A stretch of 55,080 nucleotides of DNA from CAYQLK01 sp964426075 (GTDB taxonomy: Bacteria > Patescibacteriota > Microgenomatia > CAYQLK01). The first letter of the stretch is position 1; each line of letters starts with the position of its first letter. The DNA is taken from positions 1-55,080 of the forward strand of contig CAYROP010000001.1 in the NCBI GenBank assembly GCA_964426075.1, read 5' to 3'. The translations under genes and the position numbers were made by a program. Shown here in pieces: positions 16,095 through 25,399 of this stretch. Below the pieces are notes generated by a model. It ran no database searches and had not been told where the DNA came from. It worked only from the letters and a program-made list of their open reading frames with translations.

Positions 16095-17312
16095 CTAATT
16101 TCTCTGGCGAAGAAAGGCCGGAACATCCCATTCATCTTCCTCGACAAACTCTTCTTTATTTTCTGGTGAAGATTTTATGGTTTCGTTAGACTGTTCGAAG
16201 TCACGATTTTCGTTATGGTGACTTGATGAATGAATATTTGGACGAGAATACGGCTGTTCTTCAATATCTTCTGTTTTATCCTCTTCCTCATCTTCGTTAT
16301 AGCTAACAGGTCTTGGGGCATATGAAGAGGAAGTGGCATAACCACCACCGAGTTTGATTTCGTCATCAAATCCAGTTGCAACAACTGTAATCTTTATTTG
16401 ATCGACCATATTTTCGTCGATTGTATATCCATAAATTATCTGTGCATCTGGATCAGCAGGCTTGGTAATAACTTGTGCGGCTTCATCCACTTCAGTTAGT
16501 GAGAGGTCTGGTCCGCCAGTAATATTAAATAAAAGACCTTTTGCTCCTTGAATTGAAACATCGAGAAGTGGAGAGACAACTGCTTGGCGCGCGGCATTAA
16601 TTGCTCGATTTTCACCAGAAGCAATACCCATACCCATTAACGCCGATCCTGAATCTTTCATAACGGCTTTAACATCAGCGAAGTCAACATTAATATTGCC
16701 CGACACAGTGATCAGATCGGAAATACCTTGAACACCATTAGTTAGAATAGTGTCTGATAATTTGAAGGCGTCAATTAGTGATACTTTCTTATCAACAACT
16801 TCGATAAGTCTTTGGTTGGGAATAACGATAAGCGTATCTACATTATCTCTAAGATTAGCAATACCTTCTTCGGCAATTAACATTCTTCGTGTGCCCTCAA
16901 AGGCAAATGGTTTGGTGACAACAGCAACTGTAAGAATGCCTAATTTTTTGGCAACTGAAGCTACCACTGGCCCCGCACCAGTACCTGTTCCCCCACCTCC
17001 ACCGTAGGTGACAAAAACCATATCTGAACCTTCAAGTACTTCTTGAATTTTGTCGATCGATTCCTCAGCTGCCTGCCTGCCGATCTCTGGATCAGCACCT
17101 GCTCCAAGACCTTTAGTAAGCTGGTCGCCAAGCTGGACTTTAACAGGAGCAAGTGAAGACAATAACTGCTGAGCATCTGTATTAATAACTACAAAATCCA
17201 CATCGTGGATAGTATTACCAGCAATCATGGAATTAATAGCGTTTCCGCCACCGCCACCTACACCTATGACTTTAATTTTTGCGAAATTTGTTACTTCCGG
17301 TTTTACAAGCAT
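16095..17312 (-). CDS. ftsZ: Cell division protein FtsZ
   Basis: FtsZ is the tubulin-like GTPase that forms the division ring. The 405-residue protein has IKVIGVGGGGGNAIN near the N-terminus, the GTP-binding signature GGGGGTGTG (104-112), PFAFEGTRR, and the T7-loop region NINVDFADVK with its catalytic Asp. A disordered acidic linker of about 70 residues (EDEEEDKTEDIEE and following) leads to the conserved C-terminal peptide DVPAFLRQR that binds FtsA. A 147-bp gap with a possible promoter separates it from ftsA. Confidence 0.99.
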   Translation of the reverse strand: MLVKPEVTNFAKIKVIGVGGGGGNAINSMIAGNTIHDVDFVVINTDAQQLLSSLAPVKVQLGDQLTKGLGAGADPEIGRQAAEESIDKIQEVLEGSDMVFVTYGGGGGTGTGAGPVVASVAKKLGILTVAVVTKPFAFEGTRRMLIAEEGIANLRDNVDTLIVIPNQRLIEVVDKKVSLIDAFKLSDTILTNGVQGISDLITVSGNINVDFADVKAVMKDSGSALMGMGIASGENRAINAARQAVVSPLLDVSIQGAKGLLFNITGGPDLSLTEVDEAAQVITKPADPDAQIIYGYTIDENMVDQIKITVVATGFDDEIKLGGGYATSSSYAPRPVSYNEDEEEDKTEDIEEQPYSRPNIHSSSHHNENRDFEQSNETIKSSPENKEEFVEEDEWDVPAFLRQRN

Positions 17313-17421
17313 TTTATGTCAAAATGAACACTTTTTTTAATCATTTTGCAATTTAGCCTTGTTAATATTTCTTATGGCAGGGAAAAAATTTAGACTAAAT
17401 TGTCTAGTCGAACTCTAACAA

Positions 17422-17427
17422 ATTATA
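17422..17427 (-). promoter_or_regulatory. Possible ftsZ-specific -10 box in the ftsA-ftsZ gap
   Basis: A perfect TATAAT on the minus strand at 17427-17422 lies about 110 nt before the ftsZ start, in the longest non-coding gap inside the operon (17313-17459). The -35 is poor. A small inverted repeat TAGAC/GTCTA follows in the presumed leader. A separate ftsZ promoter is common in other bacteria. Confidence 0.35.
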
Positions 17428-17459
17428 TAACTTTATTCAAGTTATTTTTGATGATATTT

Positions 17460-18737
17460 TTAGGGGAGTAAAGACTTTACCCAATTTACAGCTTTTGTCA
17501 CACTCTCTTTGATTTCGACTCTGCCGACAATTGGCATTCTAGAATCTTCGTAAGTATCAGTCTTGAGTGCGAAAAGTATTAACCCTAAAGACGCTGCAAA
17601 CTCTGGGGTTGAAATCTCATCAATTAGTCCTTTAGCAGATTGGGGTTTGCCTAGCCTTACAGGCATACCTAGTTCTCTTTTTGCGTGATCGACTATACCA
17701 ATGGTTTGTGCTCCCCCTCCAGTCAGAACCACACCTGCTGGTGTAAGTGAGCCAAAACCGGATTTTTTGATCTCATCTTTGATCATCTTAAGTATTTCAT
17801 TGACTCTCGGTTTAATAAAACCGTCGGTCAACATTTTGAAAGAAGCTTTTTCAACTGGTTCATCTAAACGCAAACTAGACAAATCCAAATAATCGTCTTT
17901 TTTGTGGGTGGGTTTTTCTGATTGTGGTTTTAAGAACTTTAAGGCTGAAGGTTTAGATAAATGAAGTTTGATTTTTTCTGCTGACTCTAGACTAATTCTT
18001 TGACCAATAGCTATATCGTTGGTAATGTTTTTAGCGCCGACAGGTAAAACAGCGGAATAGGCAACTGCACCATCAACATATATCACCACATCTGTTGTAC
18101 CACCACCGATATCAACGACGATCACCCCAAGTTCTTTTTCTGTATCTGATAAAACTGCTTCAGCGGCCGCCAAACCTGAAAAAACCATTGATTCCACTCC
18201 AACACCAACAGTTTGGACGCATTTGCCTAAATTTCTAATTGCAGTGGTTGCTCCAGTAATTAAATGAGTTTCGACTTCTAATCTGACACCAGTCATTCCG
18301 ACTGGATCTTTTATGCCTGTTTGAGAGTCAATTGAGAAATGTCTAGGAATAACATGCAATACTTCACGTGAAGAAGGCAAAGAAACAGCTCTGGCTGCTT
18401 CTATGACTCGATTAATATCGGCATGGTCGACTTCGCTACTTGAACTACTAATTGCAACAACACCTTTTGAATTCTGACATTCAATATGTGTTCCACCGAT
18501 TAATACAAAGGCGCTACCAGCCGAAAATCCCGCCATTCTTTCTGCAGCCTCAATGGATTTTGTTACAGCTCCGACGGACTCCTCAATATCTATTATCTGA
18601 CCTTTTCTAATGCCTCTGGATGGTGTGGAAGAAACCCCAATAATGTGAGGAATTTGATCTTCGTCGATGGTTGAAATAATTGTACAGATCTTAGATGATC
18701 CGATGTCTATACCAACAATAACTCTGTCTTTTGCCAT
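17460..18737 (-). CDS. ftsA: Cell division protein FtsA
   Basis: FtsA is the actin-like protein that tethers FtsZ to the membrane. The 425-residue protein shows VGIDIGSSKICTII (phosphate 1), the SHS2/1C region after about residue 85, VVDIGGGTTDVVIY (phosphate 2), GVVLTGGGAQTIG (adenosine) and a C-terminal amphipathic stretch VTKAVNWVKSLLP that would insert in the membrane. It lies 16 bp after ftsQ, in canonical ftsQ-ftsA-ftsZ order. A 10-bp palindrome resembling the parS core is embedded at 18363-18372. Confidence 0.97.
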   Translation of the reverse strand: MAKDRVIVGIDIGSSKICTIISTIDEDQIPHIIGVSSTPSRGIRKGQIIDIEESVGAVTKSIEAAERMAGFSAGSAFVLIGGTHIECQNSKGVVAISSSSSEVDHADINRVIEAARAVSLPSSREVLHVIPRHFSIDSQTGIKDPVGMTGVRLEVETHLITGATTAIRNLGKCVQTVGVGVESMVFSGLAAAEAVLSDTEKELGVIVVDIGGGTTDVVIYVDGAVAYSAVLPVGAKNITNDIAIGQRISLESAEKIKLHLSKPSALKFLKPQSEKPTHKKDDYLDLSSLRLDEPVEKASFKMLTDGFIKPRVNEILKMIKDEIKKSGFGSLTPAGVVLTGGGAQTIGIVDHAKRELGMPVRLGKPQSAKGLIDEISTPEFAASLGLILFALKTDTYEDSRMPIVGRVEIKESVTKAVNWVKSLLP

Positions 18738-18753
18738 AAATTAAAGGTTAAAT

Positions 18754-19608
18754 TTATTTTTTTATGTTTACAACTGGATCCTTAAATCTTAGATCAACTG
18801 AATCTAGCTTGATACCATCTATTGTACTTTTTTGAATTATTTCTTGCAAAGCTGGACAAAATTTTTCATTTATTGTATTTGGGCTGACAATTAATTTGGC
18901 ATCGAGGGTAGTAAATCCATTATTCACATTAATAAAATAGATGTTTAAGTTTTGATTAATAATTGAAAAAGAAGTTGTTTGAATAAGATTTTCAGTTAGA
19001 CAATCTAGGACAGTTTTAATTTTGTAATCGACAAAATTACCGTTTTTTTGGTCTTCTGGAATTATTAATTTTGGCAAGGACGACTCGGTCGACACTCTAT
19101 TTTGAATAAGCATGCGACTATTAAGGTCGTTTTGCGTATCGATTAGTTGAGATGATTCTAGAATTGCAGAAACGGTTGCAGATCTAAGATCAACGCTTGA
19201 TGTGGCTATTTTATTTAACTCTTCGAGTTTTGTGTTTATAAACAAGTTCGCGATTGGACGAGCCTGAGTAACGGTAATATTTATTACTCTACTTGGGGCG
19301 AGTTCTACAAATGCGCTTTCAATACAAGGGTTTTTTTCAATTTCTTCTTCTAATTTTTGGGTATCAAATAATACAATTGACTCGCCTGTTCGGTCATAAT
19401 CGTCAAATGATTCAATTGAGGTGCAATTAAAATTACTTGGGAAATTAAATTTAGATGATTGAATTTTTAATAAATTAGTAAACATTATTCCCCAAACCAA
19501 ACCTAACAACACACAAAAAAAAGTTAAATATTTTAATAGTTTTTTTTTGTTTAAATTTAGTGGCTTCCTAGGAGTTTTGAGCCTATGATGTCTTGATGAA
19601 TACTTCAC
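18754..19608 (-). CDS. ftsQ: FtsQ/DivIB-like division protein
   Basis: The 284-residue protein has a basic cytoplasmic N-terminus (RHHRLKTPRKP), one membrane helix (about 28-47), and an extracytoplasmic part. After the helix, a POTRA-like region (LEEEIEKNPCIESAFVELAPSR, INITVTQARPIA) is followed by a divergent beta domain ending VDLRFKDPVVNIK. FtsQ links the early and late divisome with FtsL and FtsB. Sequence is weakly conserved, but position before ftsA and topology support the call. The start is GTG and overlaps the murG stop by 4 bp. Confidence 0.88.
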   Translation of the reverse strand: MKYSSRHHRLKTPRKPLNLNKKKLLKYLTFFCVLLGLVWGIMFTNLLKIQSSKFNFPSNFNCTSIESFDDYDRTGESIVLFDTQKLEEEIEKNPCIESAFVELAPSRVINITVTQARPIANLFINTKLEELNKIATSSVDLRSATVSAILESSQLIDTQNDLNSRMLIQNRVSTESSLPKLIIPEDQKNGNFVDYKIKTVLDCLTENLIQTTSFSIINQNLNIYFINVNNGFTTLDAKLIVSPNTINEKFCPALQEIIQKSTIDGIKLDSVDLRFKDPVVNIKK

Positions 19609-20744
19609 GATAAAAATGCAACACTTTTGACCTGCTTAGCAAGCTGATTGTCCAGATCAATTTTTATTTCCCCACTTAATTGATCAAAGGATTTTGGGTC
19701 AAAAGATTTCAGTAAAGATTTTAATGCGTTAGAAAAACTAGTAAAAGTAAGATCTTTGCTTCTTATAATTGTGGCAAGATTTTTATTTGATAATAGCCTG
19801 GCGTTTTGTAACTGTTCTGATCCGGCAGCAATATCAAGCGGTATGAGAATTGAAGGTATTTGGTGATAGACAATCTCAGTGATAGTATTTGCGCCCGAAC
19901 GGCCAAAAATTATCGGTTTTTTTCTTAAAATAGCACCTACCTCGTTTGTACTAAAATGCTCAGTAATAAATATTTTTTGTCTTAAATTATTAATATTAGA
20001 ATTTTTTAAACTAAGATCAGAATAGCTTTGTGCATTATTAAGACTACCGGTTTGAATAATAAATCTATAAGGCATTTTTATTAGTTCATCAAAATTATTA
20101 GCTACAAAGTCATTAATTAATTTAGAACCTTGCCCCCCACCTGTAACATATATCAAGGGCCCATCTAAATCTATAAATTTTTTAAAATCTGAGTCTAATA
20201 AAACATTTGGTTTAATAATTTCGTTTCTTAATAAATTACCAGAAAAAATAACCTTTTTACTGTTAAAAAATTTTGACGATGAATTAAATGAAACAAAAAT
20301 TTTCTTGGCTAGTTTGCCGGTAATTTTGGTAGACAAGCCTGGAATTGATGTTTGTTCGTGAACAAAAATTGGAATTTTCAATAAATATGAACCAATAACT
20401 ACGGGTACCGACAAATAACCACCAAACCCAACGACAAGTCTTGGTTTAATTTTTATTAAATAAAACAATGATTGCAAAAAACCGAATGGAATTTTTAATA
20501 AAGATGTAATTGTATATTTGGTAAATTTTCTCTGTAATCTACCAGAGGTGATTGTATAAAATTTTATTGATTTTCTTTTTGATAATAGCTTGTACTCAAG
20601 TGAATGAGCGCTGTCACCTTCGGTTGATTTTTTTCTGCCAAAAAAATAAATTTCAATATTTTTTTCTTTTTCCAGATTATCAATTAATGCAATGGCTGGA
20701 GTTGGATGGCCTCCAATTATTACGATTTTTTTTATTTTTTCCAT
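19605..20744 (-). CDS. murG: UDP-GlcNAc:lipid I GlcNAc transferase MurG
   Basis: MurG adds GlcNAc to lipid I to make lipid II on the inner face of the membrane. The 379-residue GT28 protein has the glycine-rich start IIGGHPTPAIALI, VVGFGGYLSVPVV, IFVHEQTSIPGLSTK, VTGGGQGSKLIN and the UDP-GlcNAc site IFGRSGANTITEIVYHQIPSILIPL followed by EQLQNA. The first motif reads GGHPTP where the usual form is GGTGGH, a modest variation. It overlaps ftsW by 13 bp and ftsQ by 4 bp. Confidence 0.95.
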   Translation of the reverse strand: MEKIKKIVIIGGHPTPAIALIDNLEKEKNIEIYFFGRKKSTEGDSAHSLEYKLLSKRKSIKFYTITSGRLQRKFTKYTITSLLKIPFGFLQSLFYLIKIKPRLVVGFGGYLSVPVVIGSYLLKIPIFVHEQTSIPGLSTKITGKLAKKIFVSFNSSSKFFNSKKVIFSGNLLRNEIIKPNVLLDSDFKKFIDLDGPLIYVTGGGQGSKLINDFVANNFDELIKMPYRFIIQTGSLNNAQSYSDLSLKNSNINNLRQKIFITEHFSTNEVGAILRKKPIIFGRSGANTITEIVYHQIPSILIPLDIAAGSEQLQNARLLSNKNLATIIRSKDLTFTSFSNALKSLLKSFDPKSFDQLSGEIKIDLDNQLAKQVKSVAFLS

Positions 20745-21889
20745 TGTTTTTTTCTTGCACGATAAATGTTTATCCTAGGCTCTGTTTGATTTTTGGATAT
20801 ATTTATAAGAATACCAATTGACGACATTGCCATGATTAGCGAAGTACCTCCATATGATAAAAACGGCAAAGGAATACCAGTTAATGGCAACAAAGAGACC
20901 ATTGATGCAAGATTAATTATTATTTGTAAAGCAAGCGATGTTGTTATTCCAATGGCCAATAGGCGGGCAGTATTATCTTTTGCTGAGCCTGCAACAGCAA
21001 AACAGTTGATTAATAAAAACCACAATACACCAATAATTGTTAATGCACCAACAAAACCTAATTCCTCAGCAGCAATAGCAAAAATACTATCAGTGGTTAT
21101 TTCTGGAATAAATTCGAACTTTTGTCTAGATTGTCCTAATCCAACACCAAACCATCCACCATTGCCAAGTGCAATTAATATTTGATTAATGTGATATGAG
21201 GTGTTTTGTGTATCTGAAGTTGGATCAATAAATGTTTTAAGTCTGTCTATACGGTAACTTTGGGTGAATATTAAGAGCATTACGCTGACTAAAAATAGTG
21301 GTATTAAAGAAAATAACAATCTAGCTTTTATAGCGCCTGAAACATAATAAATCGTAATAGCTGTGGCAGCGATAATAATCGTTGATTTAAGGTCTGGTTC
21401 AAAAAAAATCAGACCTAAGACAGGTCCAAGTATCAATACCAGATTTGCATGTTGAGATTGAAAATATAGTTTTTTAGGAATTTTTGAGCTTCCTAACCAT
21501 TGAGATAAATAAATAATAACGGACAATTTTGCGGCTTCAGATGGCTGAAATTGCTGTCCGGCAATAGTAATCCATCTTTTGGCACCATAGATGCTATCTG
21601 CTACCCCCGGAATATATAGGGCTGTCAAAAATGCTAGGGATCCAAAATAGAAGACTTTTGAGAAGCTAATTAAAACTCGATAATTAATAAATGACAAAAA
21701 GAAGAGTGAGGCCGTTCCCAGTAAAACAGATACAGCTTGTTTTTTTAGTAAATAACTTTGGTCGCCAAAGTCCCTAAGACTTGTAACTGCTGAGGCATTA
21801 TAAATTAAAATTAAGCCGATTAATATTAATAAATAAGTTGTCGAAACTAGAGTAATAATATTTCTATTCTGAATTGAAAATATTTTCAT
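20732..21889 (-). CDS. ftsW: FtsW, SEDS-family septal peptidoglycan polymerase
   Basis: The 385-residue, roughly ten-helix protein has GAKRWITIAGQQFQPSEAAK, FFEPDLKSTIIIAATA, RIDRLKTFIDP, GVGLGQSRQKFEFIPE, TDSIFAIAAEELG and GIPLPFLSYGGTSLI. These are SEDS hallmarks, and its place between murD and murG points to the septal enzyme FtsW working with the PBP encoded at 27747. It overlaps the murD stop by 4 bp and the murG start by 13 bp, so translation is coupled. Confidence 0.95.
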   Translation of the reverse strand: MKIFSIQNRNIITLVSTTYLLILIGLILIYNASAVTSLRDFGDQSYLLKKQAVSVLLGTASLFFLSFINYRVLISFSKVFYFGSLAFLTALYIPGVADSIYGAKRWITIAGQQFQPSEAAKLSVIIYLSQWLGSSKIPKKLYFQSQHANLVLILGPVLGLIFFEPDLKSTIIIAATAITIYYVSGAIKARLLFSLIPLFLVSVMLLIFTQSYRIDRLKTFIDPTSDTQNTSYHINQILIALGNGGWFGVGLGQSRQKFEFIPEITTDSIFAIAAEELGFVGALTIIGVLWFLLINCFAVAGSAKDNTARLLAIGITTSLALQIIINLASMVSLLPLTGIPLPFLSYGGTSLIMAMSSIGILINISKNQTEPRINIYRARKKQWKK

Positions 21890-23190
21890 TTGAGTTGAGA
21901 AACTATTTCATTAAACTGTTCGCCTCTATCAAATTCGTTTAAAAACATTCCAAACGAGGCTGCGGCCGGAGAAAGTATGACAAATTTTCCGTTCGTGCTT
22001 TTAATAAAATTGTAAGAGTCCTTGATGGCTTTTTCGAACCCTGAGAGGTTTGAAATAACCAAATCTTTGTCGATAATCATCGATAGTTTTTCTCCAACAG
22101 GAGAATCAAGTAGTGCTACATGAAATTGTTTATCATTTATAAATTTTGACAAAACCAATAAATCTAAATTTTTATCCGACCCCCCAAGTATTACTATGGA
22201 ATCACGAGCGTTGTAGTTGTTAAGAGTACCAACCGTTACTGTTGGATTGGTAGCGGTTGAATCATTGATAAAAGAAACTTTTTTTAGAATACGAACGGTT
22301 TGATTTCTAAATCTTGGAGGTGAGAGTGTTTCAATCTTAGTGGTTATTTGATTAATGTTAAGTTTAACTGTTTTTGAAACAGCCAGAATGGCGGCATTAA
22401 AGTTAAGTATATTTTGTGGAGAATTATTATCGAGAATAATCTTAAAATTATTTGCAAATTGAACTGCTTCGTGTGAATCTAAATGTTTAATTTGTGGAAA
22501 GTCTTTTGCTGGATAAACAATAATACCGTTTGGTTTTAGATAGTTGATCAGTCTTAATTTTGATTTTTGATATTTACTAAAGGTCCCATATCGGTTTAAG
22601 TGATCAGGGAAAATATTTGTAAAAATTATTGTGTCAAAATATGACTTTTTTTTACCTAAATCGTCGATTTGAAATGAAGAAAGCTCAATAACCACATACT
22701 TATTTTTTTCGTATCCTAGAGAATTAAGTGGTGATTTGCCTATGTTACCTGCAAGAATATTGTCTATATTTAAGGAGTCTAATATTTGACTGATAAAGGT
22801 TGAGGTTGTGCTTTTACCTTTTGTTCCTGTAATCGCAATTATTTTTTCAGGCTTGGCTAAGTTTAAAAAAACTTCCAAATCAGAAGTTATTGTTGCCCCA
22901 TTATCTTTTGCAATTTTTAGATATTTTGAAGTTGGCGGAACACCAGGATTTTTAATAACGATATCTGTGTTACTAAAATCACTGTCCAAATGATCGCCAA
23001 GATGATATGTAATCCTTGGACAATCTTTAAGTTTCATAATCGTTGGCTTAAGTACATCCTCAGACAGTAAATCTGTCACAGTAATTTTTCCTCCGAGTTT
23101 ATAAAAAAACCTTGCCGCCTCAAGCCCGCCACCGTTTAACCCTAACCCCATAATTAGAATTTTTTTGTCTTTAAAGTCAGTTTGTTTCAT
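21886..23190 (-). CDS. murD: UDP-MurNAc-L-Ala:D-Glu ligase MurD
   Basis: MurD adds D-glutamate to UDP-MurNAc-L-alanine. The 434-residue protein is full length: an N-terminal Rossmann-like domain (KKILIMGLGLNGGGLEAARF, KNPGVPP), the ATP-site P-loop ITGTKGKSTTSTFI, the central motif FTNIFPDHLNRYGTF with its conserved His, and the C-terminal domain (RFRNQTVRIL, FINDSTATNPT, VILGGSDKN). In contrast with MurE and MurF in this cluster, domain 1 is present. It lies 33 bp after mraY and overlaps ftsW by 4 bp. Confidence 0.95.
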   Translation of the reverse strand: MKQTDFKDKKILIMGLGLNGGGLEAARFFYKLGGKITVTDLLSEDVLKPTIMKLKDCPRITYHLGDHLDSDFSNTDIVIKNPGVPPTSKYLKIAKDNGATITSDLEVFLNLAKPEKIIAITGTKGKSTTSTFISQILDSLNIDNILAGNIGKSPLNSLGYEKNKYVVIELSSFQIDDLGKKKSYFDTIIFTNIFPDHLNRYGTFSKYQKSKLRLINYLKPNGIIVYPAKDFPQIKHLDSHEAVQFANNFKIILDNNSPQNILNFNAAILAVSKTVKLNINQITTKIETLSPPRFRNQTVRILKKVSFINDSTATNPTVTVGTLNNYNARDSIVILGGSDKNLDLLVLSKFINDKQFHVALLDSPVGEKLSMIIDKDLVISNLSGFEKAIKDSYNFIKSTNGKFVILSPAAASFGMFLNEFDRGEQFNEIVSQLK

Positions 23191-23223
23191 AAAAACTTCT
23201 CTTTAATTGGAGAATACAATTAT

Positions 23224-24258
23224 TTAGCCAATAAATGCGAGCAAAAGCCCCATTACGGCTAGGAGAATACCAGCTAACCAAAACCTCATAACAATTTTTG
23301 GCTCGGGCCATCCTTTGTGTTGAAGAAAAAGGTGTAACGGTGCGGCTTCAATGACTTTTCGATGAAAAAATCGCTTGGAGATTAGTTGCACCAATGAAGA
23401 TGCAACTTCAATTACAAACATCCCACAAATTATGGCTAGTGCGGGTGTTTTGCCAAGTAAAAGCCCTGTAATTGCTAGCCCTGCCCCAAATCCTAACGCT
23501 CCAGCGTCCCCCATCCAAATTCTGGCTGGATAAATATTAAAGTATAAAAAAGCAATTAGAGCTCCAATCCATAACCCCAAAAACGATGAAAGTGTTGTGT
23601 CCAGAATTGAGGATGAAATCATTAAAAAAGCAATCAAAGCAATTAATAATAATCCTCCAGCTAGACCGTCGAGACCATCGGTAATATTGACCGCGTTTAC
23701 AAAACTAACAATCACAAACATCGCAAAAGGAATAAACAGTGGTCCAATATGAAAAACGTCGATAAATCTTAAATTAATAATGTCAATTTTCAATACAAAA
23801 TATAGATAACTTGAAATAAATGCAGCAAGGGCTACTTGGATCAAAAATTTTTGTCTGAATCTTAACCCAAAAAAACTAGTTTTTTTTAACTGAAATGTTT
23901 TTCGAACATCATCAACCAAACCTAAAATAGCAAAAGAAACCACGCTGAATAAAATAATAAATACTTCTTGTGCGTAAGGGTAAACAGATGTGGATTGGAT
24001 ATTAAAAATTTCTCTAAATAATCCGACGAACAAAAATAATACAACTACACTAAATACAACAAGCACACCACCACCTAATGGAGTTCCTGCTTTGTGAGCA
24101 TGAAACTTGTCAAAAATTGGTGTTCTTTTATTAAACATGTCCCGAGTCTGCTGGTTTTGCCTTTGAAATTTAATCTTGTATAACAGATTAATAAAAGGAA
24201 CCGATAAAATCGCGACCGTAAAAAAAGCTATAAGTATAAGTAGTAATAGCCCAATCAT
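23224..24258 (-). CDS. mraY: Phospho-MurNAc-pentapeptide transferase MraY
   Basis: MraY moves phospho-MurNAc-pentapeptide onto undecaprenyl phosphate, giving lipid I. The 344-residue, ten-helix protein has the early loop KAGTPLGGG, LGLVDDVRK (Asp pair), VNAVNITDGLDGLAGG, IWMGDAGALGFGA and the motif APLHLFLQHKGWPE, where most MraY read PLHHHFE-GW. It lies between murF (19 bp) and murD (33 bp). Confidence 0.96.
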   Translation of the reverse strand: MIGLLLLILIAFFTVAILSVPFINLLYKIKFQRQNQQTRDMFNKRTPIFDKFHAHKAGTPLGGGVLVVFSVVVLFLFVGLFREIFNIQSTSVYPYAQEVFIILFSVVSFAILGLVDDVRKTFQLKKTSFFGLRFRQKFLIQVALAAFISSYLYFVLKIDIINLRFIDVFHIGPLFIPFAMFVIVSFVNAVNITDGLDGLAGGLLLIALIAFLMISSSILDTTLSSFLGLWIGALIAFLYFNIYPARIWMGDAGALGFGAGLAITGLLLGKTPALAIICGMFVIEVASSLVQLISKRFFHRKVIEAAPLHLFLQHKGWPEPKIVMRFWLAGILLAVMGLLLAFIG

Positions 24259-24277
24259 TAGGTTTAATTATACAGTT

Positions 24278-25399
24278 TTAGGAGTTAAAAAAATCTTCCA
24301 TATGCATTCCATGAGATCCCTTAACTAAGATTAATGTGTTTTTGTTGAATTTTTTTTGATCTAATTTGAACGGTTTTTCTAAATGTGTTAGTAAGATTTT
24401 AGTTTTTTTACTCAAAAGGTAAGAATAAATTTTTTGTGCTTCTTTCCCGTATGTAAAAATTTGATTAAAACTGGAACCTAATAACTGTTTAGCAATTTTA
24501 ATGTGTTCATCTTCTGATAATTCACCAAGTTCTAACATGTCGCCAAGAATTGCAATTTTGGTTTTGTGTTTTTGAGAGTTTACAAAATTAATTGCATTAG
24601 ATAATGCAAATGGTGACGAGTTATATATGTCTTTTATCACATCAGCATTTGAAACTTTGACAATATTAAACCTATTCTTTGCTGATTTGATTGTAGACAA
24701 ATTTTTGGTCAAAGTTTTGGTATCTAATCCTAGATAACTACCAACAGCAAAGGCCGCGCCAAGCGAAAGACATTGATGCTCTCCAACAAGTGATGTAGTT
24801 ATAGTAAATTTTTCACCCTTGTAGTAGATATTAATTTTAGTGTGTTTTAGAGTTTGCGTCTCTACAGACAATCTGACATCAGAATTATTTGATGTACCAT
24901 ATTTTATAGTTGGAATTGTCAGTTTAGAAAACTTTTCTCTTAAAAGTAGATCATCATAGTTGTAAATTACAATTTTGGTTTTTGTTGTTATCATTTTTGA
25001 TTTTTCTGTAAATATTTTTTCTAGTGAAGATAAATACTGAGTATGAGCTGGAGCGATTTGAGTAAAAACCGCAACATCGCACGGTGCAACTGAAATATTA
25101 AATTCCATATCTTTTGGATACTGAACTCCCATTTCTAAAATTAAATATTTAAATTTTTTCGATTTGAGCACGGTGATTGGAATATTAAAAATTGAATCAA
25201 GATTCTCTGTGGTTGAAATTGCGTTACTACCAATTGCAACACGAATAGCATTGGTGGTTGTAGTTTTACCTACACTTCCAGTTACACCAATAACGATTTT
25301 ACGGTTTAGTAATAAAAAATATTTTGCAGTAATTGCTCTACCAACATGTAGTGGTTTTTTGTAAATTTTGACCTCTTTTAAGACTTTTAAATAATTCAT
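24278..25399 (-). CDS. murF: MurF-type Mur ligase lacking the N-terminal domain
   Basis: MurF adds D-Ala-D-Ala to the UDP-MurNAc-tripeptide. The 373-residue protein keeps the central ATPase domain (GVTGSVGKTTTTNAI with Lys45, VLEMGVQ, TQIAPAHTQYL) and the C-terminal ligase domain (KNRFNIVK, IKDIYNSSPFALSNAI, AILGDMLELGELSEDEH, LVKGSHGMHMED). The NSSPFAL and GDMLELG motifs are specific to MurF. The P-loop lies near residue 40, whereas ordinary MurF has about 100 residues before it, so domain 1, which holds the UDP-sugar, is missing. It abuts murB (stop and start adjacent) and murE lies beyond. Confidence 0.9.
   Translation of the reverse strand: MNYLKVLKEVKIYKKPLHVGRAITAKYFLLLNRKIVIGVTGSVGKTTTTNAIRVAIGSNAISTTENLDSIFNIPITVLKSKKFKYLILEMGVQYPKDMEFNISVAPCDVAVFTQIAPAHTQYLSSLEKIFTEKSKMITTKTKIVIYNYDDLLLREKFSKLTIPTIKYGTSNNSDVRLSVETQTLKHTKINIYYKGEKFTITTSLVGEHQCLSLGAAFAVGSYLGLDTKTLTKNLSTIKSAKNRFNIVKVSNADVIKDIYNSSPFALSNAINFVNSQKHKTKIAILGDMLELGELSEDEHIKIAKQLLGSSFNQIFTYGKEAQKIYSYLLSKKTKILLTHLEKPFKLDQKKFNKNTLILVKGSHGMHMEDFFNS

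Noticed and set aside
17316..17324. TTGACA just before the ftsZ start codon on the minus strand looked like a -35 box.
   Set aside because: It lies only a few bases before the ATG, so any start from it would be inside ftsZ; no matching -10 was seen at 16-18 nt.
20793..21185. A 130-codon plus-strand open frame opposite ftsW.
   Set aside because: It is antisense to a strongly conserved SEDS gene and has no family features or ribosome site.
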